DNA of 64,000 bases from Myxocyprinus asiaticus. Its lineage: Eukaryota; Chordata; Actinopteri; Cypriniformes; Catostomidae. Every line of letters begins with the position of its first letter. Positions within the stretch are counted from its first letter, which is position 1. Positions 10,905-22,534 of the stretch are shown in pieces. The stretch covers positions 17,014,001-17,078,000 of the forward strand of contig NC_059351.1 in NCBI RefSeq assembly GCF_019703515.2, written 5' to 3'. The translations under genes and the position numbers were made by a program. The notes below the pieces were generated by a model, which did no database searches, was not told the DNA's origin, and saw only the letters and a list, made by a program, of their open reading frames with translations.

Positions 10905-11668
10905 CTAGACTAAATGAGAGCTCCAAGAAGACGGTTTCTGGGAGGTGACACAATGCAGGGTGTTTTCAAGCTCTTGATTGGCTCGCTCCCCCTGCCCATT
11001 CATCTGGAGATGAAACCCAGAAGATAAACTCACAGTAGCCCCCAGCTGTCGGCAGAATTCTGCCCAAAACCGTGACATGAATTGGGGTCCCCTGTCAGGA
11101 ACCACATCGACCAGGAGACCATGAATGTGGAAGATGTGATTAATGACTTCAACCGCCATCTCCCTCGCTGAAGGTAGTTTGGGGAGGGGAATGAAATGTG
11201 CCGCCTTCGAGAACCAGTCCACAACGGTCATGACAGTTGTGTTGCCATGGTATGGGGGGAGATCAGTGATCAAATCCATGGCTATGTGGGACCAGGGTCT
11301 CGAAGCGGTTGGAGGAGACTGCTGGAGGCTGACTGGAGGTCTTATTTGATAGGGCAAGTAGACACGAACTGGTGAACGTCCTGCACTAGCGAAGGCCACC
11401 AGAAACGCTGCCTAATGAGCACCTGGGTACAAACAGCCCCTGGATGGCAGGCAACATTGGATGAGTGGCCACACCAGAGAATGTGTGTCCGGACCGATTG
11501 CAGAACAAATAACAGACCCGTTGGGCGCTCGGTGGGCGAGGAGGTGTTGTGCAATGTGGAGCAGAATTTAGCCTCCACATCCCAGGACACCATGCCCACC
11601 ACCTGAGAGGCAGGTAGAATGGTGTCCGGAGGGGCGGTGGAGGTCTCGACTTCAAAACATCGAGACAT
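10905..11668 (-). pseudogene. gypsy element 2 integrase
   Basis: Two overlapping minus frames cover the integrase. The upstream one (11668 down to 11342) holds the zinc-binding part ending RFWWPSLVQDVHQFVSTC. The downstream one (11399 to 10905) holds the catalytic core with Asp in AMDLITDLP, Asp in VPDRGPQF and a Glu in GQGERANQ. Spacing fits the D,D35E pattern. A frameshift near 11390 and further shifts separate it from RNase H upstream and the chromodomain downstream. Confidence 0.9.
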
Positions 11669-11749
11669 TGCGTCGGGCTTAATGTTTTTAGGGCCTGGAC
11701 GATACGAGAGAATGAAATCGAAGCACGTAAAAAATAGTGCCCAATAATC

Positions 11750-12788
11750 CTATCTAGTATTGAAATGCCTTGCTCCACGAATATACTCTAAGTTTTTATG
11801 GACAGTCCAGACCATGAAAGATACCCCCAAACCCTCTAACTGGTGGCACCACTCACCCAAGGCCAATATGACAGCCAAAAATTCTCTATTACCGACATCA
11901 TAATTCCGTTCTACTGGGGTGAGGCGGTGCGAGAAAAAGGTGCACAGATGCATCTTCCCATCCAAGGAAGAGCGCTGCGACAGAACAGCTCTAACACCGA
12001 CCTCTGATACATCCACCTCCACCACGAACTGACATGAAGGGTCGGGAGTGTTAAGGATGGGAGCGGTAGTAAACCTGTATTTTAATTTAGAAAACACGGC
12101 TTCAGCCCGTGGGGACCAGCTAAACTCAATACGGGTGGAGGTGAGATCCATCAGGGGTGCGGCGATCTGATTGTAGTTTCAAATGAAACGGCGATAAAAA
12201 TTGGCAAACCCTAGAAACCTTTACAAGTATTTGCAGGAATCTGGGGTTGGCCATTCGGAGACTGCTCTGATCTTAACCGGGTCCATGCACACTCCCTCGG
12301 ACGAGATGATGAACCCCAGAAACAGAACCGAATGTGCATGAAAAGCACAATTCTCTGCCTTAATGAACAGCCGGTTCTCTAGCAGTCGCTGAGGCCCCCG
12401 CCTGACATGCTGGACATGGTCCTGCATATTCTGGGACAAGATCAGAGTATCATCTAAGTAAACAAACATAAATCGGTCGACCATGTCCCGAAGCACGTCA
12501 TTCACAAGCCCCTGGAAGACAGTGGGGTAGTTGACCAATCTGAAAGGCATGACCAAATATTCAAAGTTTCCCCATATGGGTGTTAAAAGCTGTCTTCCAC
12601 TCATCCCCCTCCCTGATCCGAACAAGGTGATAAGCATTGCGTAGGTCCAACTTCATTAAGACGGACACTCCCTGCAGGAGTTTGAAAGCTGAGGACATCA
12701 ATGGCAAAGGATAGTGATTCTTAACCGTGATGTCATTCAGCCCCCGATAATCTATACAGGGTCTAAGCAAACCATCCTTCTTCTCCAC
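11750..12788 (-). pseudogene. gypsy element 2 reverse transcriptase and RNase H
   Basis: Minus strand from 12788: fingers ([17 protein letters not shown]), palm ([14 protein letters not shown]), then after a frameshift near 12620 the YLDD box ([10 protein letters not shown]) and the thumb ([11 protein letters not shown]). After a gap near 12200 a further frame (12151 to 11750) carries RNase H with VEVDVSE and NREFLA. The third acidic motif reads WTVHKNL where TDHKNL is expected, so one catalytic Asp is gone. The copy cannot make an active enzyme. Confidence 0.92.
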
Positions 12789-12829
12789 AAAGAAGAATCA
12801 CGCACCTATGGGAGAAGAGGAAGGACAGA

Positions 12830-13400
12830 TTAGAATGGCTCTCGCGAGCAGAGAACGAAAACAACCGACTTCATGAGGGGAGGTGCCAGGAAGCAGATCA
12901 ATAACGCAATCGTATGGGCGATGAGGAGGAAGGGTTGTGACGTGGACTGACTGAACATTGCACTCAGATCATGGTATGCCACAGGTACTCTGGATAAATC
13001 CATCGGTTCATCCTGAAACAAAACACAAGACTGGACAGGAGAGACAGAAGGGTTAAGACAGTGAGACAGACAATACGGACTCCAAGCAAGAACAGAATTG
13101 GTTGACCAGTCAATGTGAAGATTGTGGGTTACCAACAATGGATGCCCTAACACTACCGGTGCAGATGAAGACTGGACCAGGAGGAAGGACACCTTTTCGG
13201 AGTGATTGCCGGAGATGAGGGTAAGCAGCTTGGTGGAATGCGTGACGATGGCCAGGGGCGTGCCACTGATGGTATGGGCTGTGATGGGCTCGTCCAATGT
13301 GACCACCAGATTCTGCCATCTGGAAGCTGTGGCAACATCCAGGAAGTTCCCCTCCACTCTGGAATCCACCTAAGCAGAGACAGCATGACTGGTTGGTCTG
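12830..13400 (-). pseudogene. gypsy element 2 protease
   Basis: The minus frame begins MDSRVEGNFLD, which aligns with the retropepsin active-site loop D-S-G-A-E-G-N-F-L-D; the Gly after Ser appears changed to Arg. PVVLGHPLLVTHN follows, the usual second protease landmark, then NSVLAWSPYC. The 3' part of the frame (after about 12950) leads toward RT and is out of register. Confidence 0.85.
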
Positions 13401-14381
13401 TACTGCAGTCGAGCTAGGAGAAGAGTCCATAGTGCGGGGGTTTTGCTCAGTGGAGTTGCGCTCACCAGTAACCCTCTTCCTACAGATGAGCGTTGGCTTT
13501 TGCTGGGCAGTTGGCAGAGACATGACCGGGGCCGGCACAGTAGAGGCAGAGCCCTTTGGTGATACACCACTGCTTCTCCTCCGGCAACTGCTGAGTCCTC
13601 CCGATCTGCATGGGTTCCACCTCGGACTGTGGTTCCGATGGTCCGGCAACAGGAGTGGCGGATGTGATGGTCAGTCGGCTTGAGATGTGGGGAACTGCGC
13701 CGAAGTGCGAGACGCTGGTCCACTCTGATGGCCAAATCCACCAGGTCATCAAAATGGGGTGGCAAGTCCAAGGTGTAAAATTCATCCTGGATGTTATCGG
13801 ATAACCCATGCAGGATCCCACTGTGCACGATCATTCCATTCCGAGGGTGCGGAACTCGATGGCATAGTCCGCAACTGACCGGTTACCCTGGAACAAACCG
13901 GCCAGAACCCTCGCTGCCTCATGGCCCTGGGCTGAGCGGTCAAAAACTCGACGGAGCTCTGCTGAGAATTCCTGGAATGATGAGCAGCAGGAATGGCCAT
14001 TGTCCCACATAGCGGTTCCCCACTCGCCAGCCCTCCCGGACAGGAGCATAATGACGAAAGCCACTTTAGCTGTCAACAGTGAGCACTGTGAGAAGAATGA
14101 GCGGCATGACCCCGCCTCACCTGATTAGGGAGCAGGAGGGTTGAGACAGGGTTCTAAGCATCTGATGCTGGGGGGGAACCACTGGGCCGGTGTAGGAGCT
14201 TCCACAGTGGGACCAGTATTGGGAGGCTGGTGAAGTTGTTTGACCAAGGATGTGAGCTCAGCCAGCTGTGATGCCATCATCTCCATGGCACAGTTGGAGG
14301 CAGAGATCTGGTCCTGCTGACAACCCAACAAAGCTCCCTGCTGAGCAAGTGCAGACTGAAGATGTTCTCCGCTGGATCCAT
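13400..14381 (-). pseudogene. gypsy element 2 gag with CCHC zinc knuckle
   Basis: The likely start codon is at 14379-14381 (minus), 16 bases inside the 5' LTR. The reading frame shifts after about 10 codons. The capsid-like part is spread over two or three frames (phrases LLGCQQDQISA, EFSAELRRVFDR, VADYAIEFRTL, LDLPPHFDDLV). A complete CX2CX4HX4C zinc knuckle (CLYCAGPGHVSANC) lies at 13507-13548. Gag would form the particle and bind element RNA. Confidence 0.87.
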
Positions 14382-14396
14382 TGTAGCTGATTGTTC

Positions 14397-14924
14397 TGTC
14401 AAGGATGAGACCAGAGATCCAAGTGTGGAGGCAAAGTTAAAAGAATTTATTAACAATAATCAAACACAGCTGAGCTGGCGAAGCATGAGGAAACCCGGCA
14501 CCGACTGGAGCGTGGAGTTGGAGAGTGTGGGGAATCCTTGAGGAATCATCTGGAGGACAGTGTGTTCGTAGGCGTGAGTGCGTTGTGGCAGGAATCCTCA
14601 GGTGAAGAGTCAAGGCAAATGAAGAAACCAACAGGATGGAAACCACAATCCAGGCACTGCGGCGAAGACTGTCAACTAATAGAGAAAACACGTAACAGGA
14701 CCGACTACACACACAACAACAATATAACAATGAACACAAAATGGAGTGGGGTTAATATAGGCAGGAAACAAACAAGGGGCAGGTGCCGACAGCCAGCTGA
14801 AAGTTGGCATGATCAGCGTTCCCATGGAAACAATCAAGGTTCCCATGGAAACGCTGATTCAACATTTCAGCGGCACCTGAAACACATGAAGGAGAGAACG
14901 TAAACCGGCAGACTCACAGAAACA
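14397..14924 (-). repeat. gypsy element 2 5' LTR (528 bp)
   Basis: The ends on the plus strand are TGTCAAGG and GAAACA. In the element's direction it has a TATATTAA box (plus-strand bases 14752-14759) and an AATAAA signal (plus-strand TTTATT at 14446-14451). It adjoins the TTACT duplication at 14925-14929. Confidence 0.9.
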
Positions 14925-15040
14925 TTACTTTCCATAAAAATTAACTTTTAATTAATTAAGTTACTTTTTTAAGGAGTAATGCAATATTCTAACGAGTTTA
15001 ACTAACTTATAAAAGTAACATTACCCAGCACTGTTAGCAA

Positions 15041-16261
15041 CCATACAGCAACACCCTGGAAACCACCCACAACACCCTTGCATTATGCTGGTAAGTTTTG
15101 CCAAGTCAAGCACTATTCATATATTTGTTTATTTCTTCTGGGTTATAATGACTGCCATTAGTTTGAAATATGATTGTGGCAATAGCAGAGATCAATTTGA
15201 AGTACCTCTCATGTAGAGAAGTCAGGCAGAGCTCCAGTGCCAGCTCACAGTTTAAACACTGTGCCATTACCGTGACTAAACACCTAAGTATAGTCAATGA
15301 GCTTGCGAGTACAAACCTTAACAAGCGGCCAGTGGAGACATAATAAATGGTGATCGTAGATGGTGATCATTTTTTGTAATCAATCAAACAGGTTAGAGGC
15401 TACAAGACTGACTGTGCAAGCAAATTCAATGTTTTCCAATGTCTGTGCATAGCAGGTTTGGTTGTACCCTGCAGTGACTAACCACAGGCCTGTTTCTGCC
15501 CTCATTTACTGACCATGTTCTGACATAGAGTTCAGTGTATATAATTTATCACCATTTCCACTTCAATGTCCAAGCTACTCTAGGTGGTGTATTAAATGAT
15601 ACAGATTAACCTAAATATCTATAGTCACTTACAATGGAAGACTATGGGGCAAAGAACTTGCACCAGAATAAACGTTAAAATACAAAACAGTATTTTAGAT
15701 TTAAACATTTTTACGTTAACATCAGATTAGTGTGATAAAAATCGCTTACCTTTCTCTGCAGAATTATATCCGTTATGAACTCCTGTCATGACTATGTAAA
15801 TCTGGTAAACCCAATAACTTTAATGCAATACACAGAAGGATACTAGTAAGGGATGCGATGAAGATAAAGTTCATCCACCTATAACAATAGTTCCACCAAT
15901 AAAAATACTATTGAAACAGCTTTACAGCTCAAATTACACAATTTTTTTGTTTGAAAGAATAGAAATGATATATATATATATATATATATATATGAGCTTC
16001 AAATTTCTACTTTTAAACCATCCTGAATGCCTTGACCCATAGATTTCCATTGTAAGTGCATAACTGTGAATGCACTTTTGTTTATTTTTTACATAAAGGA
16101 TAAGTTAAAAATGATCTTTTGTGGTTATCAACAGCATGCCATGCCACATGTGTGGTTTATAAAACTTGTATTGAATCCAGAACATTAACATAAAAAACAA
16201 AAAAAAACATACATTTTTACATAAATTTGTTATATTCAACCTGGTCTCTTAGAATCACTTT
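15041..16261. other. intergenic DNA, no gene seen
   Basis: AT-rich with short frames only. A (TA)n microsatellite lies at about 15970-15993. Confidence 0.5.
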
Positions 16262-17170
16262 ACTAGGGATGGGCATCGTAAGGAATTGAAGGAATTCTGA
16301 TTCCTCCAAATGATTCCGGTTACTTAACGGTTCTAGTAACGATTCCAATAATGATTTTTAGTCCTTTTGAGGAAGAATTTTTGGAAATAAGAAATACAAT
16401 TCTTATTGCATTTACTGCCATCAGTAGCCTGTTGACAAATTATTAGATGATTTCAGATTTCTACAGAGCAGATATAATAATTTAAAACAAAAATAATTTA
16501 ATACAATTCTTGAAAAAGGTGTGTTTGCAGACTTATTAGAGGCATAAATGCAATCCAATAATTGACACTAATTATATATATATATAAGAAACAAACAAGT
16601 AATGTGATATAACATTCCATTCATTCATTTATTCTTTTATAAAATCCTACTTATTGCAATAAAACCTGTGTATCTTTAATTGTAATATGAACAACCAGTC
16701 TTTAAATAAAAACAATGACAGTTCCAGAGACACTTTAAACTGTGTTATATAGTCTAATGTTGTACATCAGGCTTGTTAGACTTCCACAGTTCTTATTTCA
16801 TTTCGAGTTGGACATTCATAACTTGCGCATCAGTTTATGATTGTTACTACACCGGACTATACCGGAGGCGCAGTATGTTTCATGCTGTAGATTAGAAATA
16901 ACTGGCTAATTAGAGTCATTTGTTTGAGAATCGGACTACCCTGGAAGTAGCGTATGTTTCACGCTGTAGATTCTAAAAGAACTGGCTTATTAGAGTCATT
17001 TGTTCGGAATCAAAATATAATAGTAGTGCTGTGGGCTTTACGCTGGAGCCTTTATTGCATCACCTAGTGGTGAAGCCTAGTAGCAGCAAGCGAAGACTGT
17101 GCATCGGCACTGCATTTCCTGCATTGCCAGGATGTACAATTTTTAATTTCTAACCGAATTTCAACCATAG
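16262..17170. repeat. interspersed repeat, copy 1 (short minisatellite version)
   Basis: It begins CTAGGGATGGGCATCG and continues with GATTCC-rich sequence, TTTTGAGGAAGAA and GGAAATAA phrases that are matched in order by 60505-60670. Around 16850-17010 it contains two or three units of the phrase GTATGTTTCACGCTGTAGATT...AGAGTCATTTGTT. The same phrase is expanded to about ten units in the second copy at 60907-61580. Family not identified. Confidence 0.75.
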
Positions 17171-17240
17171 AACTTTTAGAGGCAAATTTATAAATCAAAT
17201 ATAATGGACTTAATATAAAATGTTGAAAAATAAACAAGGA

Positions 17241-17244
<4 letters not shown>

Positions 17245-17312
<68 letters not shown>
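17245..17312. repeat. (AT)n microsatellite
   Basis: About 68 bases of perfect AT repeat. Confidence 0.97.
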
Positions 17313-17316
<4 letters not shown>

Positions 17317-17854
17317 GAACTAACTATTTATTATTACATTTTTGATTACATTTTGTGTGCAATGTTTTCAATTAAAATATTAACAGCTAAATAATACAAC
17401 CGTAGCCTCAAAAATGCAAGCGTTGCTAGTGCAATACATTTATGTTTATTACAGTTAGTGCAATTCAGCAAGCTTTTTTTGGTTTGTTTATTTCAAAGAC
17501 ATTTGTCATTAAAATACTTCAATAAGGTTTAAAGTTTAGAGTTATGAGGCAGGTTTTTGTGATTTTGGTTAAACAATGAACTGCATCTGAGATTTGATTC
17601 ATTTAGGATTTTTTTGTCTGTAAAATGTATTTTAAAAACTCTAATCAGCTGATTAATCAGTTATCTGCCTTTCCCACCACCATAGTTATCGGTATCAGCA
17701 ATATCCACTATCGGTCAACCTCTACTTGATAGAACATCAACCTTAAAAACCTCTTTGGGAGAAAAACCATGCAATGTCATTTTGCTAAAATTTTGTCAAA
17801 GTGCATGTTATGAATCAAATGAAATCTCTTTAATTCATAAGTATTTAATTGTGA

Positions 17855-18117
17855 GTGGTATACCAGGTTCCCTATCTTCCATTGCGTACAATGTCTCAGT
17901 CTCCTCTATACAGACCCTTAGGCAGTTTATCTCCAGAGAACAGCCAAGAGACCCCCGTTCCCCTGTTTGGTTTCGCAAGCAAGAAAACTCCACTGTCCTC
18001 CAAACGACTCCCTCAGGAATACAAAACTCTGTGGAGTGCATATTCACTCTATAGCTTGATGGAGAAATGCCCTCTAAATAATATTATGCATCATTGTGGT
18101 GGTTACACTTTCTAAAA
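17855..18117 (+). other. exon-like open frame, unidentified
   Basis: An 86-codon plus-strand frame whose middle (FGFASKK then KRLPQEYKTLW) reads like ordinary protein and is less AT-rich than its surroundings. A pyrimidine-rich stretch ending CTCAG or TACAG lies just before it (about 17890-17920) and could be a 3' splice site. I do not recognise the product. Overlapping frames on both strands are also open, so chance is a serious alternative. Confidence 0.2.
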
Positions 18118-18129
18118 GTGTCAGTTCTC

Positions 18130-18640
18130 TGAAAAAGTGAAAAATGCAATAGTAAAATCAGCCTAATGTCATGAACATTACATGACCGTGGCAACGTTTT
18201 TGCAAAAAATGAAATTGTGCTTTATTACATGTTTGGCTGCAGTTTCCCAGTGAAATGTCAGGTGGGGGGTGGGGGGTGGGGGGGGTGCCAAAAGTGACTG
18301 AAATGGTGTCGTAATCAGGCAAGGTTTTTAAGGTGAATATGGAGTTTTCAATGAGTAAAACATTTTTCCCTAACCTAAAACTTTAACCTAAACCAAACTA
18401 AAAGTGATCTAAAAATCAAATGAGAGGTGAATAAAATAAACATCCTTAACCTTAACCAAAATCTGAAGTGTCCAAAAACAAAAGTGCTTGACTGGTCTTG
18501 GTACTTCAAAGTCCAAATTCCAACACTCAATCAGGTGAGCTACAGCACAAGCTAATCATATTGTAATAAGCATGTAAATTTAGGTGAGTCTGTCATACAA
18601 GCATTAAAATAAAATGTTCAAATAATTTTTCAAATGGTGC
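18130..18640 (-). mobile_element. tRNA-derived SINE, copy 1
   Basis: It matches the copy at 22535-23130 through the phrases TTACATGACCGTGGCAACG, GTGAAATGTC and CCTTAACC..AAC. The minus strand at about 18505-18545 resembles a tRNA head (TAGCTCACCTGATTGAGTG with A-box character). The B box is degenerate. In this copy a G-rich tract has expanded in the body. Confidence 0.6.
18260..18288 (+). repeat. G-rich tract, possible quadruplex
   Basis: Three runs of 6-8 G separated by single T residues. The runs are long enough to supply four G-tracts. It lies inside the SINE copy. Confidence 0.7.
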
Positions 18641-19199
18641 ATTAGATTAAAAGTGTTTTGATATAATAACATACTGTAGAAGTGTGTGAGTAGTGCAAAA
18701 AATAAGTGTTTATAAAGTCATATTCAGCTGTTGTAGTTGTGATTTGTGTGAAAGTAAATAAAACACAGAATTCGGAAACTGAGTCAAAACATAGAATTCG
18801 GCACAAAAAGGGAGATTGCAAAAAGTTATAGTACCATGTAGTTGTAATAACGTTCATTCTATGATACTTGGTTGAGTGAAATACAAAAAAAAATAACTTT
18901 CTTAATCAATGCTTTTAAAAAAGGCATGAATAAGTAATATTCTCATTTTAAAGACAAATTAAAGGTAGGTGTTTATAACATATAATATTGTTTTGAGCAG
19001 CCTGACTAGCCCAAAAGAACAACAATGACTTGACCAGTGGCGTGAGTTGAGGGCGAGTCTGTCTGTTCGTTCGATTAACAGCAGACAGAGGGGCGTATTC
19101 GGAAAGCTGTTTCCCTTATTTTTGCTATTCTGTTCGGTGCCAGGGTGGTGCAGAAATGACACACATCAGCTTTAAACCTAATACAGTATTTACAGTAAG

Positions 19200-19390
19200 A
19201 TGTGGTGGAAATGACATTGCAGTGGGAAATTCCATGACATTCAGAAAAGAAAAAGACAAAAAAATGACATAAATCTCCTGTGATGCATGTAAAAACTACT
19301 TTTTATTGTAAGCAGGCAAATTTTAACAAAAACATTGTCTGTGAAAAAAGTTTAAACAAGACTTTACATTCTACAAATACACAAAGTGGC
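19200..19390. repeat. dispersed repeat, shared with 30785-30960
   Basis: Phrases GATGTGGTGGAAATGACA, CAGTGGGA, CTCCTGTGATGC and AGACTTTACATTCTA occur in the same order as GATGTCCTGGAAATGACA, TAGTGGGA, CCCCTGTGATAC and AGACTTTGCTTTCTA at 30785-30930. Family unknown. Confidence 0.6.
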
Positions 19391-19543
19391 CGAAGTTAAA
19401 GAAACACCCAGAAATGAAAAGGAAATGATTCCATGATCCTATAATGGAGCTTTGTTCCAACCAACTTTCACAGAAAAGCAGTTGGACTGGTAAGGCTTCT
19501 ACAATGTCTTTATGAGCTAAAGTCTCCAAATACTTAAATAAAT

Positions 19544-19545
<2 letters not shown>

Positions 19546-19607
<62 letters not shown>
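19546..19607. repeat. (AG)n microsatellite
   Basis: About 62 bases of perfect AG repeat. Confidence 0.97.
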
Positions 19608-19609
<2 letters not shown>

Positions 19610-20453
19610 TTAATCATAGGGTTTGCCTTTTGAATTGCTTTCTTAATGAAGTTACTTTTTTGTTAATTCACACACTGGGATAAAAATGACCCAGATGCAG
19701 TCTATGAATTACACAATTAAAAATCATTAAGTGTCTTCCGCTCAGTTTATATTAACTTTGGAGAGCTGACAGTGTTAGAAGCAAATAGAATCATGTGTGA
19801 CAGAAGCTTCAGTGCCAACATGCAGCCCATTTGCCATGATCTTGCTGTTGCTACCACCATGCACTACCAGTTGAGCTACAGAAAAACCCAAATTAGCAAA
19901 TGCAATGTGTAAATTATTTAAAACCCGACATTCTACATAATGATTTGGTAGTGTAATTCACTCCACAATCAAAGCATAAAATGGGCTGGGGAGGGCACTT
20001 TGTGAGTGATTGTCTATTTTAAAGGTGAAAAAAAGAATTGCTGTACATCAGAATGGAATTATTATGGAAAATATTACTGGATGAGGAAAAGCAAGGCCTG
20101 GTCCAGTGCTCCGGGATTCAGAACACACATTGCAGCTTAATGAGGCTTTGAAACCGGTTGGGTTTAATGTCACACTCATTTGTCTCACTCAGGGCATTAG
20201 AGCATGAAATGTTGCCTTTCATTGTGATTGCCACTAGCTATTCACCCTGTGCATGATGCAAAACGATGCATGATGCAAAACGATGGTGGCCAGTTCAGAT
20301 AAACTCACATGACCTTCATATGTCATAAACAGAATCATAAAAAAACACCAGCTCAGAGATTTCCTGCTGAAAAAAAAAAAAAAAAAAACAACAAAAAAAC
20401 AAAAAACAAACAATCAAGTCACTCTTATGGTTACTTAATTAGTTTCAGAGTGG
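19610..20453. other. intergenic DNA, no gene seen
   Basis: Contains an A-rich run at about 20371-20410. The lysine-rich frame over it is low complexity. Confidence 0.5.
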
Positions 20454-20790
20454 TTAAAGGGATAGTTCACCAAAAAAAAAAAAAAAAATCTCTCATCATT
20501 TACTCACCCTCATACCATCCCAGAAGACTCCAGTGGTTAAATCCATATCTTCTGAAGCGGCATGATAGGTGTGGGTGAGAAACAGATCAATATTTAAGTC
20601 CTTATTTTACTATAATTCTCCACCTTATACTAGCCCCAACCAGTAGGTGGCGATATGCATGAAGAATGTGAATGGCCAAAAAACAAAAGAAGAAGAATGT
20701 GGAAGTGAATTTGAAAGTGGGTATCTGGGATGACATGAGGGTGAGTGAATGATGAGAGAATTTTCATTTTTGGGAGAACTATCCCTTTAA
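20454..20790. mobile_element. TTAA-flanked MITE
   Basis: Starts TTAA-AGGGATAGTTCACC and ends AACTATCCCT-TTAA. The terminal inverted repeats extend through the CTCTCATCATTTACTCACCCTC phrase, over 50 bases per side. Length is 337 bp with no coding. TTAA target duplication is typical of Kolobok- or piggyBac-type transposases, but which one mobilised it is not shown here. This copy gives the uninterrupted form of the nested copy at 62.8-63.9 kb. Confidence 0.88.
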
Positions 20791-22529
20791 GAGTTATTTT
20801 GATTCTCCACATTAACTCAGCCCATCTCAGATATCCATAGCTCTTGTAGCGTGGTTTGCTAATAACAACCTCTTATAGCCATGCTGTTCAACAGCAACAA
20901 AAATTGCTGGTTTTTCTTATGAAGCTGGTTAACCAAGGCAGACTTGCCAGTTAGGTAAGCGGCTGAATTTTAACACCAGCTCGAAACACAACTTATGCTG
21001 GTCTTTTCAAAAGGGAAGCAAAATAATGCACAATGTGACTTCTCTCATTGCCTTGTTGAGCACTTAACACAAATCTCCCCGGTCCACTTGCAAAAAAAGT
21101 GCGTGTACATCAGTCACAGTGAGTAATGTAATGAAACGTCCCAAAAATGTTCCTCTGAGTGACTCAAAATTGCAAACTGTTCCCGACCATCAAAAACCTG
21201 TCTATGGCTGTATAGGGCAGTTTGTTTTTTTCCAGATAATCACAAAGCATCTTATGCGAATGCCACTGATGCCCAAAAGTAAAAAGTGAGTAATGATAAA
21301 GGATGGACATTTCTAATCACCACTTTAAACCACAACTCAGTGAATGCCCCATTGATGCATCAGCCCTAGTTTTGAGGTACTATGGCCTGCAGTTGCATAA
21401 CGACCCATATAAAAGTTTACTGCACAGGCCAAAGAGCCTGGCAGCTACACAGCGTATAATAACACTCCAGAATATGTGGACATCAGTCATATTTTGCCTT
21501 ATGAAGGCCAGAGGATGCATCCGATACATTATCCCTCTGCAAAACAGTCTCAAAAACAAAAAAGATATTATATATTTTGAGAGAGAACTGAAAAAAAATA
21601 GAACAATAAAAAATCAATGTAAATTGACTACCAGTCAAAAGTTTGGAAACATTTTCTCATTACTTTAAAGAACTTTAGATCTAAAGGCCAAAATGCTTGA
21701 AATTATCTTTGTAGACAAATATAAATTTTGAATTAAATTATGAATTATGAATCTCTTCCACATACAGCAGCATATGTCACAAATGCTGCTGACAGAGCCT
21801 AACTTGTATTGAACCTGGAAAATTCCTTTTAATAACCTAACATTGAAACAAAGATTTCATAAAGATCCAATCCAAAATGAAAATGGCAGCACTTTTCTTT
21901 TCCCCTTGCGGATAACTACAGTTGTTGCTGATCTACTAAAGCAGCAGACACACACCTCATCTAACACCAGCAAAGGATAAAGAAAATGACTTCTTTTCTT
22001 TCTAAAAGGGACATTTAGGACCTCACAAAACTGTGTTTGAGAGTCAGTAAAAGGGTATTATTCAAGAAAAATAGGAAGAAACTAAATCCAGTTTCTCTTT
22101 AAAGGTCCCTCATTTTAGGTGTTGTAAATTCTGTGACATTATGTCCCATTAGTTACAGCGGCTGTGGACTTTCTAGGGAATACCTCTACTGATGCAGCAA
22201 ATGCTAGCTCAAGGGGGTTGGCTCTATAGAGAGAGAGAGAAATGTATGCATTTTGTATTAGATGACTCACTGTCTGCCGCCTACTTAGGCAGCTTTTTTC
22301 TAAGGCAACATAGCAGAAATGGAACCCCACTGACTGATTTGATGTTCCATTGATGTTCTGAGTTCTTCACACTTCCAGGCTTAAAAAATAAAACCCACTT
22401 CTCATAGAGACATACAGACATTGACTATTAACAATTTGTTGACTGTTTAACAGCTGAGACTGACTGTCCATTGTTGCCACAGCTTGGCCAGAACTGCTTG
22501 CCAGTTAAAGCAGATATCTGAAGCCTGAT
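20791..22529. other. intergenic DNA with small repeat ends
   Basis: No gene is supported. The phrase CCAGTCAAAAGTTTGGAA at 21634-21651 resembles Tc1-type non-autonomous element ends. The 121-codon plus frame before it shows no recognisable domain. Confidence 0.4.
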
Positions 22530-22534
22530 CTCAT

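Larger units (their letters stand above)
10252..14924 (-). mobile_element. Ty3/gypsy element 2, full span but decayed
   Basis: The element runs from TGCCAAGG at 10252 to GAAACA at 14924 and is flanked by TTACT at 10247-10251 and 14925-14929, a 5-bp target duplication. Read on the minus strand it has a 5' LTR (14397-14924), gag with zinc knuckle, protease, RT, RNase H, integrase and chromodomain, then only a 59-bp remnant of the 3' LTR. It landed in the AAGTAATG-rich repeat that occupies 9700-10246 and 14930-15035. Many frameshifts make it inactive. Confidence 0.93.

Noticed and set aside
14538..14903. 121-codon plus frame
   Set aside because: Lies within the gypsy element 2 LTR, antisense to it, with no domain.
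20309..20578. lysine-rich 89-codon frame
   Set aside because: Product of poly(A) runs and the MITE terminus.
21303..21668. 121-codon plus frame
   Set aside because: No recognisable motif, AT-rich, ends inside a Tc1-type repeat end.
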